Notes under the pieces: model-generated
Database searches by the model: none
The model's input: the letters and a program-made list of their open reading frames with translations, nothing else
What the model was told of the DNA's origin: nothing
Program-made: the position numbers and the translations under genes
Shown: piece after piece, positions 25,358 to 39,828 of the stretch
Position numbering within the stretch: position 1 is the first letter of the stretch
How the letters are laid out: every line of letters starts with the position of its first letter
Assembly (NCBI GenBank): GCA_900239685.1
Contig: OENT01000481.1
Location: 45,261 to 109,260 of the forward strand
DNA length: 64,000 nt
Reading direction: 5' to 3'
Source: Rotaria macrura
Lineage: Eukaryota > Rotifera > Eurotatoria > Philodinida > Philodinidae

Positions 25358-28300
25358 CTTTCACGCCATTCATCTGTTATCAATTCATCATATTGTTTTC
25401 TTAAGTACACCAATAATTTATCAATATTTATTTTTTCTATTGTAGAAATCGGCAGTAACGGATATGGTACATATTGTCGTGTTTGTTCCAGTTGAAGTTT
25501 AGCATCATGATCATCCATTTTATTTCCAATAATAGTAATCGGTTTTTTTACTAAATCCATTTTATATTCACGTAATTCATTCATTAATAAATCATACTGC
25601 TCCCATGGACGTTCAACACTCATATCAATAATAATAAGTAATGCTAAACATCGTTCGATATGTCGTAAAAATTTGCTTCCCAAACCTTGTTCTTGTTTAC
25701 TAGCACCGGGTACAATACCAGGTATGTCGGCCACTAACATGAAATAGAAAATAGAAGACAAAAGTCAGAAAATAAACCATATAGAATAGAAATGAGAAAA
25801 AAATTCAACCATGAATTTGTACAAAATCATCATATTCAATTGAACCAAGTTGTGGTTGACGTGTCGTAAACTCGTAATCACCAACGATAGGTCTTGCTCG
25901 TGATATAGCTCGTAAAAGACTACTTTTGCCAGCATTGGGAAATCCGAGCTGTAATTTAGAAGAATACAAAGATGAACACGAAACAAATGATGTTCGATCA
26001 AATAGATTTTTACCAAACCAAAATGAGCTATGAGTTGAAGTTCGAGCTTGTATTTTTTTCCATCACCATTGGCACCCAATTCATATTCAGCTGGTGCTCG
26101 ATTCATGTTTGATAAAAAATAATAATTACCTTTACCACCTACAAAAATTAGATCAACCCAAAAAAAAGAGACACATCTATTCAACATTGAATCTATTAAA
26201 CTGACCTCTCAATCTCACCTAAACCTCCGCGAGCAGCAATAAATTTTTGTTCATGTTTTTTTAATTCACAAACAATAGTGCCGTTGATTTTTTTGATGAT
26301 TGTACCTAGAGGTACCTAAAAAATAGTAGAAGACGATCATAAGTTTGGAGAAAGAATTCGTTTGAATGTATTTACTTCGACAATGAGATGTTCAGCTGAT
26401 TTGCCTTTTTTGAAATTCGCTTCACCCGGCTCACCATTACCAGCTTTGTAGAGACTGTTAATATTGATCAACGATGTGATATATTTGGATGCTAAAAAAG
26501 CATATCGATTGTTAGCGTTCAAAGATTTTTTTTTTGTCAAACAAAGCAAGTAGAATAAGAAATCAAATCGAATACTATCGAGTAATTGTTGGATAGTCTA
26601 CTACTACTAAGAGTAAGAGTTAGCATCGTATGAATATTTATTGGAAAAATAATGGGTATCGAAAAAAAAATCAAACACGAGTAATAAGCAAAGTCTTCCC
26701 ATGAGTTCATCACCACTATTACAATTGAGAGTATGTACATCATGGTAGAAACATAATGACAATCGAATATACTACTAAGAGTTTGGATGTTCAATTCATC
26801 AATAATTAAAAATGATGACATTCTAATAGCATTAATCAATAGTGAACAGTATTGAAGTTTTATTATGTAAGAATCGTTTATCATGAAAACTTTTATTTTT
26901 TTAAAAATCACCTATTAAAAATGATACATTCGATATTCCTATTCTGGAGTAATAACAAATCAAAATTATTAAAAAAAAATCGACCGAAACGAAGCTTGTC
27001 GAGATAGATCTCTACGCAATGTCATTTTATTTTCATGTTTACAAATTGAAAGTTCAAACTTGTTTTACGAAATCACTTTAGTCTATCAGATTCTATATGA
27101 TGCACATAGTGTCGAAGAATTCAAAGTGTTTCAAACAGCTGAAGCATCTATCTCGTCTGAACATTAACGAAACTTTTGCGGAGTGTTTGAATAAGCAAAC
27201 TGCAACAACTGAAATCAGAATTATTTTATTTTCTGTAATGTTTATATTGAAATATCGAACTAAAAGATAAATAAATAGATTTTCTATTCTTCTCTTATAT
27301 TATCAATAGTTCATCAATACCACGACAGATTATTCGAAAAATAAACATTTCAAATAGTTTAGTAAAAAAACGTCAGTTGAAAACATTATTTTTCTGTGCA
27401 TGTGTCTAGCTCAAAGTTATTCGCCGGTTCAAATATGTAATGAAGTTTTCTATTTCATGCTTGTCATAATAAGACTTGTAGAAAAGTGTAAAAAAGAATC
27501 ACTGCCTGCTTCCTTTCCCATGACATTAGGTTACAACATACGAGATAACTGCAGTGTTTCAGACTTTCGACTTGAATTGAGCATAGAGAACGGGACCGTT
27601 CGGTCTATAAGAATTGATAGACTTTTAAACAAAACACTCATAATAGAATATCATCTGTAATTTCTTCTTGTCTATACGCTAAACCCAAAATAAAAGGTAT
27701 TCTAAAATAAATTTCATCTATAGTGTTTCTATGATTGTAAGAGTCGTCAAAGATGTTTGCCTACCAAAATATACACGGAAGAAAACTGGAAAGAAGATCG
27801 TGAGGCATGAATGTGATCATTGCTCAAGCAACATTTGTTCAATCTGTGTTGACAAGAAGCAAGTACTCAGTTTTTAATAACGTTCTTTATCACTTTATTT
27901 TCGAAAATGAATCGATCATGAACAATAGTGATTATATTTTGCAGTATCGACTGCAGGAGCAGAACATTCGCTTGATTTTCACAGTCTTAACCAAAACCTT
28001 GACAATCATCGTCTTGTTTAAAAGACAATCATTGTCAACCTTTATCATTGAATCGGCTCAAAAATAAACAGGAACTTCAAAAAAATAGACGCCATAGGAT
28101 ATCAGACTTAAGTTGCGCATACGTACACATCAAGTTTGAATGTGTACTTATTTTTGTATTTATGTTGTTCGATAAGAGAAAACTGATATAGCAAGATAAC
28201 ATACAATTTTACAAGGGCTACGAAATAGTATCCTTCATTTTTTAATACCCATGAGATTCATTCTGACAACTGGATCCAATCAGATTTTATGGTGAATTGT

Positions 28301-29163
28301 TATAAAACCGACGGAATCCTAGTTGTAGAACGACATTCTTCGACTCCTTAGGATTGGAATCCAACCGGTCCGATTGTTGAAATCCGGCAACATTCGTTCT
28401 TGGTAGGGTTCTGACAAATCTCTAGCGATATCATCAGGTAGTAATTGAAATTTAAATAATAAATTATTATTTTCCCGTCACATACGTCACTCATTCCCCA
28501 ACCAGGATTTCGTCTGTTGACCGGATCCAGTATTGGATTTAATCACTTGGGTATCAAATTGAATTTTCACTTCAGACAAAGAACAGCAGAAATGACTTGA
28601 AAATGAATACTTCTAATTCTGGAAATATTTTCTACCGTATTTGCTAGTGTTAACTTCTATAATACAAAACTTGTGAAACTTTTTCTAGATATTTCTATAG
28701 TGTATTTCGAAAAACAAGCATATGACTGAATAATTGAAATCGATCAAGATATCAACGAAGTATCGAGGATATTATTTCCTAGTGGCTATACCGTTAGTTG
28801 TATCTAATGAATTTCACTCTCTATGTTTACCTTGAAGGATAATGTGAGCTCCATTGCCACCGTCTCCTCCGTTAGGTCCACCGAATTCATTTTGAAATGT
28901 TTTTGAAAATGAAGATCTTCCATCGCCACCTTTGCCAGCAATTAGTCGAAGTTCAAGTTCATCTTGAAAATTCTTATCCTATATATGAAATATTTTACAT
29001 ATGCACATATCATTACAGATACATATATATATATCAATCATGTCCGTAACATTGATCGTTGTTTACTTACATTATCAATGGATGCTTTTGGTTTATTGGG
29101 TGCTAATGGTTTTGGATTAATTATTACTTTTGTTGTTAAATATCTTACAATAGTTCGAATCAT
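25348..29163 (-). CDS. MTG2: Mitochondrial ribosome-associated GTPase, Obg family (MTG2/GTPBP5)
   Basis: Obg-family GTPase that matures the large mitoribosomal subunit. Seven exons: 29071-29163, 28831-28978, 26376-26491, 26219-26315, 26014-26138, 25810-25948, 25348-25733. They join in phase to give 367 residues (human MTG2 is about 406). The ATG opens an Arg/Lys-bearing, acid-free N-terminus that could be a mitochondrial presequence ([20 protein letters not shown]). The Obg glycine-rich domain shows GKGGDG and [17 protein letters not shown]; the G domain shows G1 [10 protein letters not shown]3 DIPG and G4 [15 protein letters not shown] followed by [12 protein letters not shown] is diagnostic of Obg proteins. 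Exon 1 ends in GTAAGT. The intron 26492-28830 is 2.3 kb. The gene lies 254 bp downstream of PRMT1 on the same strand. GTPBP10 is the alternative, but the C-terminal half and the mitochondrial-type N-terminus favour MTG2. Confidence 0.88.
26492..28830. other. 2.3-kb MTG2 intron with a less AT-rich block
   Basis: Plus-strand ORFs at 27400-27660 and 27807-28067 have no recognisable similarity and are probably chance. About 28255-28570 is less AT-rich and contains repeated GGATCCA/GGAATCC-type words (ACTGGATCCAATC, GACCGGATCCAGT, GACGGAATCC, ATTGGAATCC). This could be a decayed repeat, but no terminal repeats or coding remnant are visible. Confidence 0.4.
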
Positions 29164-29417
29164 TTTTTTTAGAAGTACAAATGATCTCAAAAAAGAAAAG
29201 CAAGATGATTCGATCATTTTTGTTTTATATTCTTTTGTTTTTCTTCTGTGAAGAAAAAAACATAATCATCACAAGTTACACACTGTCGACCATAATTAGA
29301 AACAAACAACAAGAGTGTTTAAAAGAAAAAACAACAACAAGTTTGTTTAATTCATATTCAGATAGTTGTCTGACTAGGTTTACATGCGGAATTAATAGGA
29401 TCGTTTTTTGTTTTGTT
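29164..29417 (-). promoter_or_regulatory. 254-bp spacer between PRMT1 stop and MTG2 start
   Basis: It contains the 3' end signals of PRMT1 and the 5' UTR or promoter of MTG2. On the minus strand a pyrimidine run ending in AG (TTTTCTTTTTTGAG) lies about 25 nt before the MTG2 ATG and could serve as a cis- or trans-splice acceptor. No TATA box can be called with confidence. Confidence 0.35.
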
Positions 29418-33214
<3,797 letters not shown>

Positions 33215-33582
33215 CTAAAATCTATAGACAGAAGATCAATTCAATCATGTTCTTCATCTTGCTTATATAAACATACCGAAAAAAAAAAAGAAAAATCACA
33301 TTGTCTATGCAACAAACGCCACACGTACAAATACACAACAGATCGTTTTTATATAAAACAAAAAGGAAAATGTCAAACATCAGACAATAAATTCTTTTCT
33401 CGTTTTCGTTAGACTAGCGACAAGCACACGCAAACACACACACACACACACTGCAAAAAAAATGAAGAAAACGTACACACGCGCGAGTATTATTGCAGCT
33501 ACTCAAAAAAAATGAGATCGCAAGAACCAGAGAAACAAACAGAGAAAAAGAAAGAAAAAAGAGCGACAGAGATAGAGAAATC
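33215..33582 (-). promoter_or_regulatory. 368-bp spacer between TDP-43 stop and PRMT1 start
   Basis: It contains a (CA)n tract, purine-rich runs (GAGAAAAAGAAAG) and the sequence upstream of PRMT1. On the minus strand, CTATAGATTTTAG lies directly before the PRMT1 ATG and provides two AG acceptor candidates. Confidence 0.35.
33430..33451. repeat. (CA)n microsatellite
   Basis: A run of CA dinucleotides with a few interruptions, between TDP-43 and PRMT1. Confidence 0.85.
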
Positions 33583-35816
33583 TCATCGATACGTATGATG
33601 TTGTGAACCCCACGGATCATTATTAAATTCATTAAATTTACCACTTATTGGTCCATTCGGATAATGATGATGACTATATGCATTCGTTGCTTGATCATTC
33701 ATACCAGTCGCCCAATTATTTGCATCATATTTATTCGTTTGTTGTTGCTGATGCTGTTGCTGTTGCTGCTGCTGTTGTTGTTGTTGTTGAAACGCTTGGA
33801 GAAAAGCTTGCATCATATTTGGATTCAGCATTTGTTGTAATAGTAATTGCTGTTGTTGATCTGAATTATTTGAAGCTGTATTACCACCAGTATGCATCAT
33901 ACTATTACCTGCACCATATTGAGAATATGGCGGATAAGGATGTGTATTTGTTGGTGGTATCGAGCGAACATTATGAAAATTACGATCTATATAAAAGTGA
34001 ATTCAATTCATAATTTTAGAAATAGAAATTGATACGATACATATATACGAGTGTGATGTGTCTGAAAATTTTTAAGAATGACTCCACTAGTAGTGCATAA
34101 ATAAAATAACACGGACTAGATGTTCTAGGAGACTTCAATCTTTAGGACGTAAGAGAAGACAGAACTAAACATGACCCACATTTTCACTATTCTAGTCAGT
34201 ATCCGAGGCAACTTTAAATACTATAAGTATTGATACAAGCTTTATAAGAATGTGACGACATTCACCATTACAATATTCTACAATTCAAAAGTCAACATCA
34301 TGATCTAATTTTAATGTGTAATATAATTAGTTTTAGTTCAATCAACTAGAACTTCAGGAAGAAATTGCTAAGCTCAAACTTTCAATCAAGCTTGACTGAG
34401 TCAGATCTCTTATGATAGAGTGTTATTTTTTTTATGAGTACAATACTGAGGAATACAACTAACTTCATAGAGGTACTCCATTAAATTAGAACGATAGTTT
34501 TATGTTAGTGAACAGTTCTTAAAAGAATTGAACTAACCTTTTCAAGTCACAGCGTCCTTTAGTTCAGGCACAGAACTCGACGATGTTACTTGTTTCATAC
34601 ATGGGAAAAAAAACAGCAGAATAATTTCTCTCGGAAATGTTCTCCCTCTTCAAAGAACTCATGATAATTAAGTCAAAACATCATTGTGTATATCTCCAAC
34701 TATATAAATATGATTTATGTGATGTTTTATGACTAGATTCGACATGACCAAGGACTCGTCTAAGTCTGCGTCATACATATTGAAAGGATTTCTCACGATA
34801 ACTTTCACTTTCCATGCCATGTAGTTGCTAAAGTTTGAAGTAAAATTCTCAACTTCGACACTAATTCATCATATAGTTAACGTTTTATGTTCTTAGCAAG
34901 TTCCGAGCCTCTTCCGAAAGATTTCTCAAAAATAGGCAAAAAGTCCAAATATCTTACCTGCTTTCGAACGTTTGAATTGACTATCACTCGGTTTTCCTTT
35001 TGGTTCAGCTGGTCCAACATGTACGCTACATCTAAAATTCAATAGAACCACAACCTTACATGAATATTCCACTCAAATTTTTCTTGTTAAAATACCCATT
35101 AATGAAATGATCACCGTACAAAGATGGAACTATAGATGATTCAAGAAATGTAACAAACGCAAAACTTCTTGATGGCCGAGGAATATACACATCAGTAACT
35201 TCTCCAAATCGTTTAAAATATTGATTAAGATCATCAGCAGTGACAATTTCTAATAGAAAAGAGAAAAAAATTTTTCCATTTACTTTTCTAACTCATTTCA
35301 CGGATTACCTGGAAGACGTGCTACAAATACTTTACGGGCACATTCGGGTTCATGCATACCAGGATTCTAAATATAAGAAGAAAAAACAAATATTATTGAA
35401 GAAAAAATATTGAACAAACTTTTACCTTGGAATCGGGAATTTTCAAGTCACATGTACGTCCATCAATATGATGACGTTTGTTAAGTGCATTCGATTGTGA
35501 TTCATAATCTTTAAAACGTATAAAACCAAATCCACGTGATTGACCTTGTGCATCACGTTTTATCTACACAAATGAAACATTCATACAGCGCTTAACATTG
35601 CAAAGAGACAGCATATTCTATAGGTATCTAACCTCACAAAACACAAGTTCACCGAATTGTTGAAAATAATTTCTAACATCTTCTTCATTGGAACGATAAT
35701 TTATACCAAGAACAATTAAATCTACACAACGTGATGGTTCAATGCGTGGATTTGATGATATATTATTGACAAAAGTTGCATTCGGATCTATCTCCATAGT
35801 TTTTCTTTTAATATCT
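33583..35816 (-). CDS. TARDBP: TDP-43 homologue, two RRMs plus Gln-rich tail; N-terminal exons not resolved
   Basis: Nuclear RNA-binding protein that binds UG-rich RNA and controls splicing and RNA stability. Visible exons: 35633-35816 (acceptor may be 2 nt further in), 35426-35563, 35309-35366, 35096-35249, 34958-35031, 33583-33986; all in phase, about 337 residues. It opens with DIKRK, matching the NLS region DNKRK of human TDP-43, and the exon begins at the same place and phase as the human one. RRM1 shows LIVLGI and RGFGFIRF with the TDP-43 signature KRHHIDGRTCDLKIP. RRM2 shows VFVARL and RSFAFVTF, then SVHVGPAEPK. The tail has no Gly-rich stretch but keeps the conserved helix as LNPNMMQAFLQAF (human NPAMMAAAQAAL), followed at once by a Gln tract, then Asn-rich sequence ending near WGSQHHTYR. 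The N-terminal ubiquitin-like domain should lie in 35817-37453 but was not found. Confidence 0.88.
33739..33789 (-). repeat. TARDBP: CAA/CAG tract encoding Gln12-His-Gln4 in TDP-43
   Basis: Seventeen codons encoding twelve glutamines, one histidine and four glutamines, as mixed CAA and CAG. It lies directly after the conserved LQAF helix. A shorter Gln run (QQQQ) and more Gln precede the helix in the same exon. Confidence 0.95.
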
Positions 35817-37453
35817 CTGCAATAGCAAAAAGAGACACATTGATCATGACTCATTTAATAAATGTTAAAATAAACCTTTCGATAAACTGTTGAAATGTAC
35901 AAAATTTTTATTTGAATAGCCATATACTAAAATTAAAAAATTAAGATGTGAAAGTATTAGGAAATGTTACGGATAACAAAAAACAAATAAACAAACCAAT
36001 CACTTTGACCGATCAAAGGGTTGTGAATAAATGAGTGAACTTTGTTTACAAACCTGAAATTTTTTTATCGAAATCACTCGTAGAGTATTTTAGAAAAAGA
36101 ATAAATTATAGAAAATAGTTTTAAACAGAATATAGAAATTTTTTTATAGTTTCCATTTTTGCTATGATTTTATTTTTATAATTAACTAATAAATGGGTGA
36201 CATCTATAAATTTTATTGATCATTCATGAACCAATAAATAATATCGGTATCATCGTATCATTTTATTTACACAACAAACTAAAAATGTTCTTTAGGAGTC
36301 AACAAGAGTTTTTATTACTAAGTTTGAAACATTATTTGTATAGTTTCTTCGATATGATATAGGGGAAAATAGAGTTTTTAAATTATTAATGATTGGATGT
36401 AATCAAGAGAACCGGAGTGAATCATAGTTGAAACATTACGGTAGAGAAATGAAATTAACAAGTTTTCTTTTGGCGAAATTAGAGTGCACTTTTTCTATTT
36501 ACATCTGTTGGATAGTACATAGTGTTATTGCAATTCGTTAATTTCATGTATGAGAGATTCGGTTGAACGTTGCTTTTCGTTTTGTAGGCCATCATATTCA
36601 AATTAGTTTTATCTTTCGTTTCACTAATACAAGAATGAATATGGTTTTCTAGGTAGATGTCTTCGACATGATGATATAGCATACAAAATAAATCTTAGCT
36701 TACGTGTGCCTGGAATCGAAGTCTTAGTTTCTGTTGAGTTCTCTCGTCACGAAAAGAAATCGTCAATAAGTTCAATAGAATTTAAAAATTGATTTCGTGA
36801 ACATATTCTTGTTTTTTCTAGTGAGTACATTTAAACCAATCCATAATGACAACTTTCAATCAATATTCAACTACATAGATTCATGTTTCGATAGTGTATA
36901 GAATATGATCATTTTTTCCTCATAAAATCATTGGTTTAAAATTGTTGGACTTAGGACTTCATTGTACTTTGAGTTTCAATTGAATTTTTAGTCTAAAAAT
37001 TCGTTTCACTTTGATGATATTCAATAATTCCTTATTGATTTAATTATTTATTAGAACTCATGATAAACCTGATCGTGACTTGTGGGTCAGTTCCAACACT
37101 TGTGAGAATACCGATGGACTCGAATTAAAAATCATTTCCATCAACTTGGTAGGACGTTTCGTATTATGATATTTATGTATTTTCGATGAGCGTGTCTTGC
37201 TCGACACGTTTGTGTGTGTGTGTGTGTCAGCTTCAAAAATTAGAAAATTCTTATTGAGTGTAACAGAAATCATGTTCATTAATTTCAGTGATAAATTAAT
37301 GCAAAAAATGACAATGATGAAAAATAACTTATATGAATATTCATCATATTTTAAGCAGTGAAGAACCTTACTAGATTTATATGACTTTCATAAAAAATAG
37401 TGTTTTTTTTTCGCATAACATATCTTCTATTCGATTGACTTTTCAGATTAATA
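35817..37453. promoter_or_regulatory. Divergent spacer between TDP-43 and SDHC
   Basis: It should contain the missing 5' exons of TDP-43 (minus strand), the promoter of SDHC (plus strand) and a 5' UTR intron or splice site of SDHC, since TTTTCAG ends 7 nt before its ATG. There is a (GT)n tract at 37209-37227. The minus ORF at 36479-36682 and a short open stretch near 36700-36780 ending in GTAAGC do not resemble the TDP-43 N-terminal domain. Confidence 0.45.
37209..37227. repeat. (GT)n microsatellite
   Basis: TG/GT dinucleotide run upstream of SDHC. On the plus strand it reads UG repeats if transcribed. Confidence 0.85.
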
Positions 37454-39658
37454 ATGTCTATTGCTCTCCTCAGTCTTAATCGTCAATTGCTTTCAAGAGC
37501 ATTAACTCGCGCAGGTCCATTGGCAATAGCGTACGAACGAATATTATCTGATGTTTATTTTCTTTTCATATCTAATTTCTTAAATTTAGCCAACAAAAAG
37601 CTACTTCAAGCACGGTTACACCAGAAGTAGCAAGCTATCGAGCAAAAGCAGCCGAATGGGTTGCACAAAATGAAAATAAATACAAACGACCTGTTTCACC
37701 TCATCTTCAAATTTATCGGTAATTATCATGCAGTTCACTTTAGTTTTAATCAACTGAATTCTTCTTCAGATTTCCTTTTCAAGTATTTTCATCTGGCTTT
37801 CATCGTATTTCTGGTTTGATGTTAAACGGAAGTATGAAAATGAAATATTTCTTCTAAACTAGCATTTTTACTCATATATGTATATTTGCAATCTTAGTGT
37901 TGTACACTGCTGGCCCTCTTGCATTTTTGGCTACTGGTCATAGTGCGGAAATTTTAAATTATATTTACGCAATGGATATACCAAGCTGGTTCATTCTGTC
38001 AGTCAAATTATTTATGGCATGGCCGTAAGTCAATTCAATGGAAAGTTTTAAGCAGCTCACTAAACACGGAAAGAATAGTGTGCACTCAATGCATCTATTA
38101 CAAAATATAGTTGATATCGTTTTTGTCTTGAGAAAAACGTTAGTAACGATCGTATCCACAGGATGTACTAGTAAGACATTGAACACACTTGAGTATTCCA
38201 AGATAATACAGCATAGAACACTACAAATATATAATAAGACTAACATCATTCTAAACACATGAGCTAGTTTATAACCGACTATTTCTATGCAAGATTATGA
38301 ACTAAACGATTTCACAAAGAGTTTGATATATGATTCGTAACTTCTTATTCTCTATAGATATGTTATGTTCGCTTTAAACGATGAATGGTAATTTTTAGGT
38401 TCCCTGCTGTGTTTTAAATAATCGTTTCGAACAATCGAATCATTTTTGAAACCCTTTCTTATGAATACACGACGTTGAACCGTTTTCGGTCCAATTTTAC
38501 CATTTAGCAACATCGAGTCAATATTTCGAGAAGGGTTGACTTCCAAGTAATCATATATATATATATATATATACTCTTTTGACAATTCTAAAATTTCAAC
38601 GTATATGCATGATCCGTAGAGCAGGAAAAAATAACTGTGACAGAGATGAACGAATAGATTTACAATGTTTCAATAGAGAGTACAAATCGTAAAAATCATT
38701 TTCTTGTACGCCAAAAAGCTTCATGTAACACACAGTGGGTGATTAATTTTCTTCATTAGAACTGTTATTTATTGCATTACTATGATGGATTACTTAATGA
38801 ATTAGCATTATAAAAAATATGGATGTTGCCATTTGACAACAGGAAAAAATATCAGATAAAAATATATTTTTTTTTTGTTTCAACAAAATGAACTTTTGCC
38901 GTCCTTAAGGTAAAGCAACAAAACAAAAATATACGAGAACAGAATTTTTATGTTCTATCTTCTCTGATACCAGCCGAAAAGTGTTAAGTCGAATACCTAT
39001 TATCGTCAACAACAGAAAACGATATTAAATCATGTATATTGTAAAGGAGTTTTCATTAGTAAAAATAACCTACTCAATGCATATTAAAGAGCAAAGTATA
39101 AATAAAGAATTCGTGCACGATATAGTTAATTTAATTTTTTTCGCGACATTAATTTTCAATATGAATTACATCGTGCTTAAAAAATTGTATTGAACGATCA
39201 ATGCTGACTATCCGTTACCTCTATTGAAAAATCACAGAAGTACTATTTTAGGGTTCGAAAGCAATGTTTTTGGAATACTTATCATATGTATCGTTTTTCA
39301 TTGATCTTGACCTATCTAGATTTGATTCATTTTTGGTAGACAGGTTATTGAATGCTATGATTAATACGGTTGAACATTACGCATACACATTTTGTCTCAT
39401 GATAGTTTTCTTCATGTTGAAATGGAATTTTCTGTTTAAATTTGTTTTAGAATTTCGTATCATGCATTGAATGGTATTCGTCATTTGGTAATTTAGCTTT
39501 TTTTTTAAATTTTCAATGAAATAATTCTTTTTTTTTATTTCTAATGAACATTGTTCTAGGGTTGGGATATGGCTAAAGGATTCGATAATTACATTAAGAT
39601 GAGTGCGATTATTTTTCTTTTATCATTTATTATGGCTTTTGGTTTAATTCAACTATAA
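37454..39658 (+). CDS. SDHC: Succinate dehydrogenase cytochrome b560 subunit (complex II subunit C)
   Basis: Membrane anchor of mitochondrial complex II; with SDHD it binds heme b and ubiquinone. Six exons: 37454-37530, 37590-37718, 37770-37831, 37898-38024, 39451-39487, 39560-39658; in phase, 176 residues (human 169). The N-terminus is a basic presequence (MSIALLSLNRQLLSRALTRA). The first family signature is KRPVSPHLQIYR, followed by SSGFHRISG with the Ser and Arg of the quinone pocket, three hydrophobic helices, and the second signature YHALNGIRHLGWD, which matches the heme-binding pattern of the family. That signature is split by an intron after RHL. The ATG is preceded 7 nt upstream by an AG acceptor (TTTTCAG), so the 5' UTR is probably spliced. 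Intron 4 is 1.4 kb. Confidence 0.94.
38025..39450. other. 1.4-kb SDHC intron
   Basis: AT-rich intron with an (AT)n tract at 38552-38573. The ORFs on both strands (for example 38038-38262 and 39264-39470) have no recognisable similarity. Confidence 0.55.
38552..38573. repeat. (AT)n microsatellite
   Basis: Alternating AT run inside the large SDHC intron. Confidence 0.85.
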
Positions 39659-39795
39659 ATTCAATCGATTCAATATATAAACATTTATATTATTTTTCTC
39701 TATTTCTCTCCTACTAGCTTTTCTATCCCGTAGATCTGTAAGACATGTCTTTTTTCTTTTTTCTTTCTTCTTCCTTAGAAGTTGTAAAATTTTCA

Positions 39796-39801
39796 AATAA
39801 A
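39796..39801 (+). terminator. SDHC: Poly(A) signal of SDHC
   Basis: AATAAA 138 nt after the SDHC stop, followed by A-rich sequence. It lies only 22 nt before the stop codon of the convergent gene, so the two 3' ends probably overlap. Confidence 0.5.
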
Positions 39802-39822
39802 AAGAAAAAAAAACAGAAAACA

Positions 39823-39828
39823 TTTATT
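39823..39828 (-). terminator. AATAAA overlapping the stop of the PTB-like gene
   Basis: The last codons read CAA TAA ATG, so the stop codon lies inside AATAAA. Confidence 0.35.

Noticed and set aside
27400..28067. Two 86-codon plus ORFs in the MTG2 intron
   Set aside because: No recognisable domain, no shared frame or splice link; most likely chance.
33648..34013. Plus ORF opposite the TDP-43 tail, rich in Val/Ala
   Set aside because: Antisense of the CAA/CAG repeat; an artefact of the Gln tract.
36479..36682. Minus ORF considered as TDP-43 N-terminal exon
   Set aside because: No similarity to the TDP-43 N-terminal domain and no donor in a suitable phase.
36700..36790. Minus stretch reading TISFRDERTQQKLRLRFQAH before GTAAGC
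   Set aside because: No ATG or clear acceptor, no match to the TDP-43 N-terminus; left out of the model.
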